Of a stretch of DNA of 58,445 nucleotides, positions 1 to 8,837 are shown in pieces (within the stretch, counting starts at the first letter, position 1; every line of letters starts with the position of its first letter). Origin of the DNA: Aurantiochytrium sp. KH105 (Eukaryota; Sar; Bigyra; Thraustochytrida; Thraustochytriidae); NCBI GenBank assembly GCA_003116975.1, contig BGKB01000257.1, forward strand, positions 1-58,445, given 5' to 3'. Under the pieces are notes generated by a model. The model saw only the letters and a program-made list of their open reading frames with translations, ran no database searches and had not been told where the DNA came from. The position numbers and the translations under genes were made by a program.

Positions 1-348
1 GAGATCCCCGTGAATACCGACCTGCGCACCATCGTCGAGCACTTTACGGAGGTACTCTGGCACGGACGGAGCAGAGATATCGCGCATAAGTTTCCAGCCT
101 GCAGAAGCAGAGAGCTGTTGCTCGGCTTGCTCGTAGTAGCGTCCATCGGTCCACAAGAGTGCCTCGTTCTTGGTCACGACGGCTGTCCCTGCAGATCCGG
201 TAAATGAAGAAAGGTACGCCCTCTTTGCATCTACGTCTGCCACGTACTCTGACATGTGTGCGTCCTGCGAAGGCACAACGTAGGCGCTTAACCGCTGCTT
301 CTCCATGAGTTTGCGCAGCGACTGGAGCCGCTCCGAAGCAGACTTCAT
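1..348 (-). CDS. Xaa-Pro aminopeptidase (M24B), N-terminal fragment
   Basis: This is the first 116 residues of a cytosolic aminopeptidase P that removes an N-terminal residue preceding proline; the rest lies beyond the window edge. Reading the minus strand from ATG at 348 gives an open frame to base 1, with an in-frame TGA 12 bases upstream, so the start is secure unless an upstream exon exists. The fragment is the creatinase N-terminal domain. It has the family's SAYVVPSQDAHMSEY stretch (about residues 21-35), FTGSAGTAVVT (49-59) and ALLWTDGRYY (63-72). The metal-binding pita-bread domain is not in the window, so activity cannot be judged. A (CTCG)n run sits 21-40 bases upstream of the ATG. 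The identification rests on this highly characteristic N-terminal pattern of eukaryotic XPNPEP1-type enzymes. Confidence 0.92.
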   Translation of the reverse strand, partial: MKSASERLQSLRKLMEKQRLSAYVVPSQDAHMSEYVADVDAKRAYLSSFTGSAGTAVVTKNEALLWTDGRYYEQAEQQLSASAGWKLMRDISAPSVPEYLRKVLDDGAQVGIHGDL

Positions 349-962
349 CGTCCTTGCTCAATCTTGTGGCTCGCTCGCTCGCTCGCTCTGCAACAGGACG
401 CGAGAGCCAACAACTTGGCAATCGACGCTTCCGTCCCGTCGCGCGTACGCGGCCCGCCGCAGCGAGTACCAGAGAGCCCTTTCCACGCCGCCCGTTGAGG
501 CTTTCGACGAGTAGTATCTTTGCTTGGATCGAGTCCGAGTCCGAGTCGCTTGTTTTGGTTTGGTGGTGGTGGTGGCGGCGCTGGTGTGGGAAGGTTGGGG
601 AAAGATCTTGAGCGCAAGATGGCGCTAGCACTCCGAGTAAAAAGAGGACTCGAAGAGCGAGGGAGGCAAGGCCCGGGCTGCCCTCCGTGTCCACGAGACT
701 GAAGCCTTGAAGCGAATAAACTCGAGCTGCATTCCTGATATTGTGGATCGATGGGCTGGCTGGATCAGATTCTCTAACCCCCCTTCCCCACAACAACAAC
801 TCCTCTTTGGGGGGTTTGGAGAGGGGAGGAAAGATGTTGAAGTTCTGTATGTTACCAAAAGACGTCCTTGATGCATGTCCATCCACCGCGGACGCGCACG
901 TATTTTGCTAGAGTTCCCAAAAGCTTTTGAAAGCTGTCAGACTTCTTTCTTACGTTTCGGAA
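349..962. other. Intergenic: 5' region of aminopeptidase and 3' region of 12-TM gene
   Basis: No gene seen. It holds a (CTCG)n run (369-388), short GTCCGA repeats near 528-545, a GGT-rich stretch near 555-590 and pyrimidine/purine-rich patches. The long open frames here begin at GTG codons and have no recognisable protein content. Confidence 0.6.
369..388. repeat. (CTCG)n run upstream of aminopeptidase
   Basis: Five GCTC/CTCG units, 21-40 bases 5' of the minus-strand ATG at 348. Confidence 0.9.
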
Positions 963-2894
963 TCATAGTATGCTGGAACGCGCTTTATGGTGAGCCGCCG
1001 TCCAAAGAGTATGGATGTCAGCAAGCGAGGCTTCCCGCACTTCGAGACCAGCTTTGAGAAGGACTTTGCTATCGGGACTACGGATTTTGTTGAAAAGATT
1101 TTTGACCATGAAGCTCACGAAGGAGAACAGTCGCATATCAGTGAAGGTCACGCAGCTGGTGGAATCGACCTCGGCCGCATCCTCGTCCAAAACACCAAAC
1201 ATTCGCCACGAAATCGGCAAGGCCGCAAAGCCAATGGCATAAGCAATGCCAATCGCCTGGGTGCTCTGCAAAGTAGGATGTGCACTATCAAGAAAGATTG
1301 CCACAAGAAGAATTGAAAAGGTCGTACAGGTAATGACGCGGCGGCCTTTTTCTTCTTGTGCCAGAAACATGGCCACAACCCACATGATGAGCCCGAGAAG
1401 CAGAACAAAGGTCTCGAATTGACGCAGTACGTCAAGCGCAATTTTGCAATTGCAATGTGAAAGAAAAATCGCGATCGGTGGTAACGCGAGCAAGGAGCTC
1501 CAAGCATACCCCTTTGCGGGGATTTGTCCAAAGTTGATGAGAGTGATCACTCCCGCTGCCACAATCCCTGCCAAAACTTGCGATAATGCAAGCACTGGAG
1601 ATCTGAGAATCGACCATATTCTATGAGCGGTACGTTTACCCAGAACGCGACGAAGGATTGTCTCATCCGAGAGAAGCCGTTGAGGGTACAGTCTTGTTTC
1701 TCTTGCCATGAGAACAAACACCTTTTGTTCCTGCAGCGCAGGCGAAAGCTGGCTGATGTTGCTCGCCAGACTTCTTGCTTTGTCGTCAGGCGATGTTGCG
1801 TGGCTTGCGTCAATAATCTTGCTAGGAAGCGTTTCGAAACCTACCGCAGGATCAATCCAGAAGATGGGTTGGAGTACGTCATTGTCATTGCCAGCGACAG
1901 TTTCCATCAAGGGAACCTCGCCAAGGCTTGTGCTCAGGCCGCGCAAACCACGTGAAAGATGCGATTTCAGGCTTTCTCGCTCCACTTTGGCCGTACAAAG
2001 ACGCGACTTGAGAATTAGAAGGGAATACGGTCTCTGGTAAAGAGTAGCTGCGCCTCGAAGTCCAAAGGATGTGAGAAAGAAACTCGAGACAAAAAGGGTG
2101 GCACTCGTCGAGACTTTGCATTCGACGCTACCAAATTGAATAACGATAGCGCCCTGGCTATTGGTCAAATGACCCTTGAGGAGCTCTGCGAGTCGAAGTA
2201 GCTCAATGATTGATACTGCAATGCACAGAAAGAATTTTCGCCGCGAGGGAATGAGTTGCGCGTCGATCACGAGGATGTCTGTTACAACACAAAACATTAG
2301 TAATGGAAGCGCGAATGACGCTTTTGACAGCATCTCCGAATGCAGTAATAGTACAACGACTGACAACATAAAGAGATATATTGCCTCGAAGGAAAAAAGA
2401 AGTCGTTTCAAAAGAAATGTGTGAAGAGCACCGCGAGATATTATAAAATACGGAAGGGCGACGAGGACAATCAAATTGTTTTGAGGAATGTGGCCTGTCA
2501 GCATTAGCAGGGCACCAATTATTGCAAGCACCCACATCGCCAGCAGCACGCGCATTGCTCGTGACGTTCGGGTAAAATTGAAAATCTTGGCTCCAAGTCT
2601 GCGTCCAAAGAAGCGGCTTGCAAGGTTATTTGCTGGGTCGATCGCGATGAAATCTCGATACTTTGCTTCAAGCATGATGACGCGCATATGTCCAATTTTC
2701 TTTGCACTGTCCTCGGTTCGCTTGTTGAGGCCAGATAAATCGCTGGTGGAGGACGTGGTGTCAGCAGATGTGTTGCTTGCAGTTTCGGTGAACAACGCCT
2801 CGGGCGCGGCCGCCACGCGTGCGCTCTTGTTTGGGGCGAACATTGTCGTGTTCCCCTCCCCCCTTGGGGATCTGTTTCTCTTTTCCCCCCTCAT
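963..2894 (-). CDS. Twelve-TM membrane protein of two homologous halves, unknown function
   Basis: The product is 643 residues if the first ATG (2894) is used, or 626 from the ATG at 2843, which has A at -3. After a polar Ser/Thr-rich N-terminus (1-68) there are about twelve hydrophobic segments in two blocks of six: roughly 114-133, 140-157, 167-185, 192-212, 219-238, 264-285, then 433-452, 464-478, 494-511, 520-537, 545-562, 585-600. The blocks align to each other. Both start with a VIML/FVLMAR-type strand, then an FGRRLGAKI / LGKRTAHRI basic motif, a short QIP/HIP loop after the first helix, and end in VERESL / VREASL. A soluble linker (about 310-390) joins them. I do not recognise a family. 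A channel, scramblase or transporter role would be guesswork. No signal peptide is evident. Confidence 0.82.
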   Translation of the reverse strand: MRGEKRNRSPRGEGNTTMFAPNKSARVAAAPEALFTETASNTSADTTSSTSDLSGLNKRTEDSAKKIGHMRVIMLEAKYRDFIAIDPANNLASRFFGRRLGAKIFNFTRTSRAMRVLLAMWVLAIIGALLMLTGHIPQNNLIVLVALPYFIISRGALHTFLLKRLLFSFEAIYLFMLSVVVLLLHSEMLSKASFALPLLMFCVVTDILVIDAQLIPSRRKFFLCIAVSIIELLRLAELLKGHLTNSQGAIVIQFGSVECKVSTSATLFVSSFFLTSFGLRGAATLYQRPYSLLILKSRLCTAKVERESLKSHLSRGLRGLSTSLGEVPLMETVAGNDNDVLQPIFWIDPAVGFETLPSKIIDASHATSPDDKARSLASNISQLSPALQEQKVFVLMARETRLYPQRLLSDETILRRVLGKRTAHRIWSILRSPVLALSQVLAGIVAAGVITLINFGQIPAKGYAWSSLLALPPIAIFLSHCNCKIALDVLRQFETFVLLLGLIMWVVAMFLAQEEKGRRVITCTTFSILLVAIFLDSAHPTLQSTQAIGIAYAIGFAALPISWRMFGVLDEDAAEVDSTSCVTFTDMRLFSFVSFMVKNLFNKIRSPDSKVLLKAGLEVREASLADIHTLWTAAHHKARSSIL

Positions 2895-4669
2895 TGCCAG
2901 ATCTCGAGCGTCTGTCCGTGAAACGGCTTGTTAGGCAGCGCGGCATGCACCATGAGGATGGGTGCAATGCACTGACCATGCTCTTTAACATGGAGGATCA
3001 TCTTCCACCACCGGCGCGTCCGGGCCTCTTCTGTTGTAACGCCCCGCTCCCCAGCTTTTTTTGCGGTAGGGAACAGATATGGAAGTTGAGAAAGTCCCCG
3101 GTGACGAGGCCGAGGACTTCTTGCTGCCGTCTCGCGAAGGCACCGCCGTCGCCACCACCACCTCGACAATGAGGCTCAACAGACAGTTGAAAGCGGACGT
3201 GAGATGTCGCCAGCGGCCAGGCCATGCACGTCCAGTGGGTCTTTGTTTCCCGTGCGCCGGGGTTGATTCTCACAAATCTCTACCCGTTTTGTCCCGCCAT
3301 GCCAGTGATGGCTGGGTATAGCCGGACCTCTACCCGTTTCGCTTGCGCGAAGGGGCAGCAACCAGCACTTGACGAGACGGAGCGGGATGGGAAGGCCCGG
3401 GCCACGACCATAGTGGCGTTGGCCCACGGGCGGCGCCGCAGATGATGCACTTTGATGGATATTATCGTTGCACTGGTTGATGAGACCGCGTGTTGTCGAA
3501 TCGACGTGCGTGCGTATGCGCACGGGGCCCTTCAACAGCTCGAAGGCAGGTCGCAAAACAAAGGCAAAAGGTTCATTATCTTGCCTTCTTGCCCAAAATT
3601 GTTAACTTTCAACTTGCACGCACGCAAGGTAATATGACGAGGGGATAGATGTATATGCGATGGAAGGTTGGTTGGTCAAGAATGCGCAAGAGATGTGACG
3701 ACTTTCTGGTCCGAAAGCTTCCACGCCATGATGTAAAAAGCAGCAAAAATAGACTCCATCGTCGCGACGGCTCTGTCTCAAAAGTGTTCACCACGCCATG
3801 GAATAAAAGGCAGAAAAATTAGACTCCTTCGTCGCGACGGCTCTGTCTCAAAAGTTTCACCTTGCATGAGCAACAGCGAGAAGAACCATCACGTGGCATG
3901 CTTGTTTTAACGAAGTATAAACCAAAAGATTATACGCTATAAGCAGAGATATGCAGGCTACAGTTAGCAGCGGCAAAGCCGACAGGAAGCAACCTCATTT
4001 CGCTTGCTCGCGCGCTCTTGTCCTGCTTGCTTACGATGCGATCCATCGATCGATGTGCACCAAAGTGACGGCCCCTCCCTTCTTCGTTTTTAGACTGGCC
4101 GTAAGTTGGGAGACCCGGGCCGGCGTGCGTGCGTAAAATCGCCATCGCCCGCCGAGTCTAGTCCCTGTCGGCAAACTCACTGACAGCAGTCTCTCTCGCA
4201 GCAAGCTGTGTCCCCGGCGGCTGCGGCAGGCACTCGCCTTGGTGGACGTGTCGACTGCGACAGCCGTCCCATGGCCTGCCTCCAAGGCTGAGAGCGACAC
4301 GCGAATCGCTTGCTCGGGCCCAGCTCTCGAGCCCGTGGTGCGGGGAGGCGTTTATGACGCATACAGCGCCTGGCCACTCCCCCCCTGAAGCCTATCTATA
4401 CCTACCGACCTCAAACCAACAATTTATACCTACTACCTAACGACTATCGGCACGCCTCCAGCGCCTGCGGTGCACGCACGCGTGCAAGTGGGGTGCTATG
4501 CAAGTGAACTTTACTAACATCTTATGAGGTGCGGTGTAAAGCACGGCAGGTACGGTGGCATGGTGGCTTGGCGACAAAGTGTCACCACCATCACGCCAGC
4601 TTCCGCCGGCGATGCGGTGCATGGAGCAAGGCAGAGGCGGATGGAAAGCAAACCGCAAACTGGATGACC
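2895..4669. other. Divergent intergenic region
   Basis: About 1.8 kb between the minus-strand 12-TM gene and the plus-strand hydrolase, presumably holding both promoters. I see no credible coding sequence. It contains a 70-bp imperfect tandem duplication (3721-3859) and two copies of a CTCTACCCGTTT phrase near 3282 and 3330. The GTG-initiated extension of the hydrolase frame upstream of 4664 looks like leader, not protein. Confidence 0.6.
3721..3859. repeat. Imperfect tandem duplication, two ~70-bp units
   Basis: Unit 1 is 3721-3790 and unit 2 is 3791-3859. Both begin CCACGCCATG, share GTCGCGACGGCTCTGTCTCA and end near AAAGT-TTCA, with scattered substitutions and a one-base length difference. 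The GTCGCGAC core is palindromic. Confidence 0.9.
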
Positions 4670-6106
4670 ATGGTGTCGAACGCAAACCGAGGCGTAGTCG
4701 CCCTTGTCGCGAGCTTCGTGCTCCTGCTGGTGTCCGTGCTCGCGTTCGCCGAGGTCTTCTACTCGTATGGAACCGCAGTATGGGCACTGTATGGCTCGGT
4801 GGCGGGGCTCAACGTTGGCTTGGCCTTCCGCCGAGATTTGGCGCCCAACAAGCTGCACGGAGCACTGCTCGGGTTCGCCGGCGTAATGTCTTTTGCAGGC
4901 TTTGTGGCCGCGGCATACTGGGCGTTGTTGCCTGATGTGGAGCAAGGTGCTCCGCTCAAGATTGTCGCCGTTGCTGCCGCCCACGTTCTTTTGCTGTACT
5001 GGACGGCTCTTAAATTCACCGGTGCCGAAAACGCAGAAGACAGGAGCATCGTACCACGTGACGTGGAGACAGCCAAATTTGGAGGAGACGAATCGTCGAT
5101 CAAGCAAAAGGCAGGTGCTTGCTGCGGATGCTGTGGCATCTTGACACTTGTGATTCTAGTCGCGCTTGCTTCGATCCACACAATTCTGCTTGCCAGTGAA
5201 AAGAAGGCCTTTTACCCCGGGGAGGACACCTTTTATGAGATTCAGGGACATCGAATTTTTGCGCGCTGCGAAGGTCCGGGAATCCCCGGCGAGCCATCCA
5301 TCTTTTTCGGCCATGGCCTTGGCGGTAACTCTCTTGATTTTTCATGGGTCCAGCGCAACCTTTCAGCGGCCGGATACCGCACGTGCTCGTACGATCGCGC
5401 GGGAACGGGCCAAAGCTCTGCGTTTGGTCCTCTTCCTCGCACATCCATTCAAATTGCATCCGAAGAGTATGATCTTCTCACTGAGCTTGGGATCTCTGAC
5501 TTTGTCTACGTGGGGCACAGCTTTTTCGGGTTCAACTCGCGCGTCCTTCACCGCGATCTCGTGCGAATGGGCGAGGAAACTCGCATCAAGGGCATTGTCT
5601 ACATTGATCAGGTCAATCCAAACGTGACACAGTGGTGTGATCCGAACAAAGAGTATTCGAGCCCAGCTGTGTACAATTTGGGCCTCATCACTTCGGAAAT
5701 GGGGGTCTCACGCATTCTCGAAGGGATTTTTGGATTCCTTACCTCGTTTGGAGAGCTCGAGTACCTCCCTGAAGATGTTCAAGCCGAGTATGTGGCCAAT
5801 CTGCACAAGTCCCACTACTATCGCACGCGGATTGACGAGTTCACGCGGTGGGGCGTAAGCTGTTCGACGGTCGGCAATCTTGAGGGCGAGGAAAAGAACT
5901 TTGACTTTCCGGAACGCATCGTGCTTCCTCAAGAGGGCATTCATGCGGATAACCTCGAGGGCGGCGCCGAGATGGTCGACCTCTCGCCCGATGGGCAAGT
6001 AATTTGGGTCAACGATACCCGTGCGACGCATGTTCGCACGCTCTTTGACCGCGAATTCGCACAGTACACCATCGACGCAATCTACGAGCTTTTGGCTCTC
6101 CTTTAA
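4670..6106 (+). CDS. Membrane-anchored alpha/beta hydrolase
   Basis: The product is 478 residues from the ATG at 4670, which has a textbook ACCATGG context; an ATG at 4664 would add two residues. Five hydrophobic segments (about 9-29, 33-53, 66-87, 94-116, 155-175) precede a lumenal or cytosolic alpha/beta hydrolase domain (about 185-478). The oxyanion-region motif HGLGGNS is at 215-221, followed by SYDRAGTGQS (240-249). The likely nucleophile is Ser284 in GHSFFG, and the likely catalytic His is 454 in ATHVRTLF; the acid is uncertain (Asp313 is one candidate). The elbow is odd: the usual G-x-S-x-G has Phe at its final Gly position. The substrate is unknown; lipase, esterase or peptidase are all possible. 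The gene is convergent with ALG9. Confidence 0.87.
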   Translation: MVSNANRGVVALVASFVLLLVSVLAFAEVFYSYGTAVWALYGSVAGLNVGLAFRRDLAPNKLHGALLGFAGVMSFAGFVAAAYWALLPDVEQGAPLKIVAVAAAHVLLLYWTALKFTGAENAEDRSIVPRDVETAKFGGDESSIKQKAGACCGCCGILTLVILVALASIHTILLASEKKAFYPGEDTFYEIQGHRIFARCEGPGIPGEPSIFFGHGLGGNSLDFSWVQRNLSAAGYRTCSYDRAGTGQSSAFGPLPRTSIQIASEEYDLLTELGISDFVYVGHSFFGFNSRVLHRDLVRMGEETRIKGIVYIDQVNPNVTQWCDPNKEYSSPAVYNLGLITSEMGVSRILEGIFGFLTSFGELEYLPEDVQAEYVANLHKSHYYRTRIDEFTRWGVSCSTVGNLEGEEKNFDFPERIVLPQEGIHADNLEGGAEMVDLSPDGQVIWVNDTRATHVRTLFDREFAQYTIDAIYELLALL

Positions 6107-6350
6107 AAACATAATGTTCTTTCAACCCAAAGACAAAGGAGTGGATTTTCTGTTCATAGGCCTACTTTCAATTGCGTTTGGGTGCATCGTCATCTCTTAT
6201 TCACTTGCCTCTCCTTTTGTCTGTGTCGACCTCCTCAGCATTTCAACGTTTTGCGTCAAGACACGGATCGAGAACCCGACAAGAACACGTGCATGGTCAG
6301 AACAAGTTGGCATTTCAAATCAATCATTCGTTCCACTACGTTTCACAACT

Positions 6351-8136
6351 TCACTCCTGCTGGCTTGCACGAAGAAGACAGAATTCAGCATATCGATTGC
6401 GCTTCTCCGAGAAATGAGGCACGTAAAAGGAACGAATGTAAACGGGCGATCGACTCGCGTCCATAAATGGGGCGCAAAACACCTTCTCCCAGCGTTGCTT
6501 GCCGTCGCCGCCTCGGGTCCAGTCTCCAATATCTCCATAATCCTTTCCAACCGCAAGATCTACTGCAAAGTCGCACGTGTCAACAGGCACGTACGCAGAA
6601 GACTCGTCCGCATTTTGGTCATTAAAGTGCGCGTGGACCTCCCGTGTTCCATTCGGCCACGGAGAAAACTCTTGGGGCATGACACCACGAAATTCGTTAC
6701 GTGTCCAAGCCACTCTTGCGTTTGCAGGGAGCAGGAAGCTTGACGGATAGCGGTACCATTCCTTGCCAACGCAGACTGTGAGCATGTCATTGGTCGAAGC
6801 TGGCGCTAGCTTTGAGGCCTCGGGGACAGTCTGTAGCGCGCCAAAGACGCGAAGAGGAGCGGAAAAGTTGACATACAAACCGGCACTTCGGCACACGGAC
6901 AGGAGACAGCTCAGGAGAACAATGTTGACCCAACCAAGACGAATAATTCCGCGAAGCGCCGACACGCTTGAGGGCACTGCCCCCGTAATGAACTCGAGTA
7001 CGAGATGCGCCGAAAGCGCCGCGCCCACGCATAGCACCGGGTACACCATAGACAGAAATCGCTCTTCCTTGTGCGGCATGGACGTAAAGAGTGCCAACGA
7101 CGCAAAGGCCGGAGACAGATAGACGAGCACCATGCGGGCCGAGGTCGGGAACGGTTTGGGGATTTTTTGATACGGCCAAAGTGCAAGTACCACAACGGGT
7201 GACGCAAAGGCCAAGAGCGCCACCAAATTCAAATTGAGGATCAGGTTGCGCAAATAAAAGGTCCAGGGCTCTGTTCCATACAAGTCAGCACCTTGGCCGC
7301 CGCCCCCATGGCCCAGTACGTTGTAAAGGATCAGATTGCCAATCGCAAACGTCGGCTTGCCATATAGTGCCGAGTCGACGAGTACGGGAATACCCACAAA
7401 GAGAGCAAGGGAGGTGATTGCGGTGAACAAGACCGGCATGAAACCTCGCGCATAAAGAGCGTGCAATCCCATGGGGACAAACATGAGCGCCGAAAAGGGC
7501 CAGCAAAGGAGGACCGCTGCCGCGCCGCAAAAGAGGCCCAGGAGGTGGCGCTCCGAAAACCATGCGGCAAAGCCGTAAAGAACCATGAGCATGCACGCAG
7601 AGCTAGGCAGGAGCGCAACGCTTGCGTGAAACATGCCAGCGTTCGTTGCGAGAAACAGAAAAGTGAGCCACGACACCCTTGGCCCAAAGCGGCTACGGGC
7701 CGCATCGCAGAGGAGCGCCTCGCCGACGGCGGAAAGAAGACCAAGACCGGCGCGAATCGTGAAGAACACCAGGGCCTTTTCTGTTTCGCTCCCGGCCGCA
7801 TGGCGCAGATACGCGGGCGCGCCGAGTAGGCCATTGACGCCAAGATAGGCGTACGACCGTAGCGCGTATGCTGGACTGTACCTGTTTTTGTTTTGCGAAG
7901 CGAGCGAATCATGTTAGCGTGTGCATTGTCGCAACGACAGGACGCTGGGCATGCAGTGCAAGGTCTCCAACGCCAACTTACTCCCAGGTTTGTAGACCGC
8001 GGCCGTAGAGGAGATAGTGCAGCGGCTCCCAGTAGTTGAAAGTCTCGTCGCAGTCCATGATCGGGCTCAGTTGTGCGCCAACGTTGCGCACAGCCACGAG
8101 AATGCTCACGTGCAGGAGGAAGCGTGTCGTTGACAT
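6351..8136 (-). CDS. ALG9: ALG9 alpha-1,2-mannosyltransferase (two exons)
   Basis: This is an ER multi-pass GT22 enzyme that adds alpha-1,2 mannoses from dolichol-P-mannose to the lipid-linked oligosaccharide for N-glycosylation. The coding sequence is join(7982-8136, 6351-7881) on the minus strand, 561 residues, close to the family's usual 550-610. Exon 1 starts at an ATG in ACCATG context and carries the lumenal catalytic-loop signature DCDETFNYWEPLHYLLYG (about 28-45). The splice restores TWEYSPAYALRSYAYL across the junction, exactly as in ALG9 proteins. HKEERF is at about 322-327, CVGKEWYRYPSSFLLP begins near 422, and a C-terminal RSFYVPHFSEKRNRYAEFCLL segment completes the family pattern. 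A (TTC)9 tract lies 66-94 bases upstream of the ATG. The assignment is firm. Confidence 0.96.
7882..7981 (-). other. Intron of ALG9, 100 nt
   Basis: On the minus strand it opens GTAAGT at 7981 and closes AACAG at 7882. A CTAAC branch sequence lies about 30 nt before the acceptor (near 7911-7920 on the plus strand as GTTAG). It splits a Glu codon (GA|G). The protein family supports the exact junction (W-E-Y-S-P). Confidence 0.93.
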
Positions 8137-8794
8137 GGTGGCTTCTCCGCGCGCAGCGTAGAATTCACCCCTTCACGGCCGCCTTCGGTCGCGAGGCCTC
8201 TCCTTCTTCTTCTTCTTCTTCTTCTTCTTCAAGTTCTGTTCAATCAATCGGTTATGGAAAAAAAAATCTTGGTGTGCTTCGGAGGGAATGAGGGGAATGC
8301 GAACGATCTCTCCGAGACCGATCTTGGGCTCCTACGACGTGGCGTTGAAGAAGTAAAAACTTTAGAAGCAAGCGAAAGGCTCAGTCAATGGGCAAGTCGA
8401 GGTTATCCACAAATTATGGTCAAGATTAATTTTGGTTTCCGTGGAGTGCGTTCAAATATCAGTGAGTGAGAGGACAAAATGCTCTGAATTGTGTGAGGCG
8501 ACTCGAAGTGCCCGTCTCTTTGTTCCGTATAACGAACAGTGACTTTTGCTAGCGGCACGGCTGGCGACTCTGGTTAATTCGTTTTGCAAACGTTGGATTC
8601 TGCGAGCCCCTGACGACTCATTATTATTCCGTATTGTATGTACGCAAACGGTAACATTTGCCAGCGCCTGATCGACGCGCCAAACGACTCTCATCATTAG
8701 AAAACCGTAAGATAAACAGTCCATTCTGCCAGCGCCTGACGACTCTCTTTATTCAGTCTGGACTGTGATTTCTGCCAGCGCCTGACGACTCTCT
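8137..8794. other. Intergenic: ALG9 upstream region and minisatellite
   Basis: Holds the (TTC)9 tract at 8202-8230 and most of a degenerate minisatellite (8535-8837). No coding region is credible. Confidence 0.7.
8202..8230. repeat. (TTC)9 microsatellite
   Basis: Uninterrupted TTC repeats, that is GAA on the ALG9 sense strand, 66-94 bases upstream of the ALG9 ATG. Confidence 0.95.
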
Positions 8795-8837
8795 TTATTC
8801 AGTCTGAACGGTGATTTCCGCAAGCGCCTGGCGAATC
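8535..8837. repeat. Degenerate 46-68 bp minisatellite overlapping a gene's 3' end
   Basis: About six copies sharing the core TGCCAGCGCCTGACGACTC are anchored at about 8546, 8600, 8658, 8726, 8772 and 8818. The spacings are 54, 58, 68, 46 and 46 bp. The copies at 8726 and 8772 share 35 identical bases. The last copy is the coding end of the adjacent minus-strand gene (IRQALAEIT), so the array combines coding tail, stop codon and AATAAA. Confidence 0.9.
8794..8799 (-). terminator. Poly(A) signal AATAAA overlapping the stop codon
   Basis: On the minus strand the gene ends GAA TAA AGA, so AATAAA straddles the TAA stop at 8797-8795. A second copy lies 46 bp downstream (8748-8753) in the next minisatellite unit. 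Canonical signals are not seen after most other genes here, so its use is inferred. Confidence 0.6.

Noticed and set aside
44..886. 280-residue minus-strand open frame
   Set aside because: It begins at GTG, has no family-like content, and overlaps the Xaa-Pro aminopeptidase in another frame.
6021..6743. 240-residue plus-strand frame near the ALG9 3' end
   Set aside because: Antisense to ALG9 and overlapping the hydrolase end; no recognisable content.
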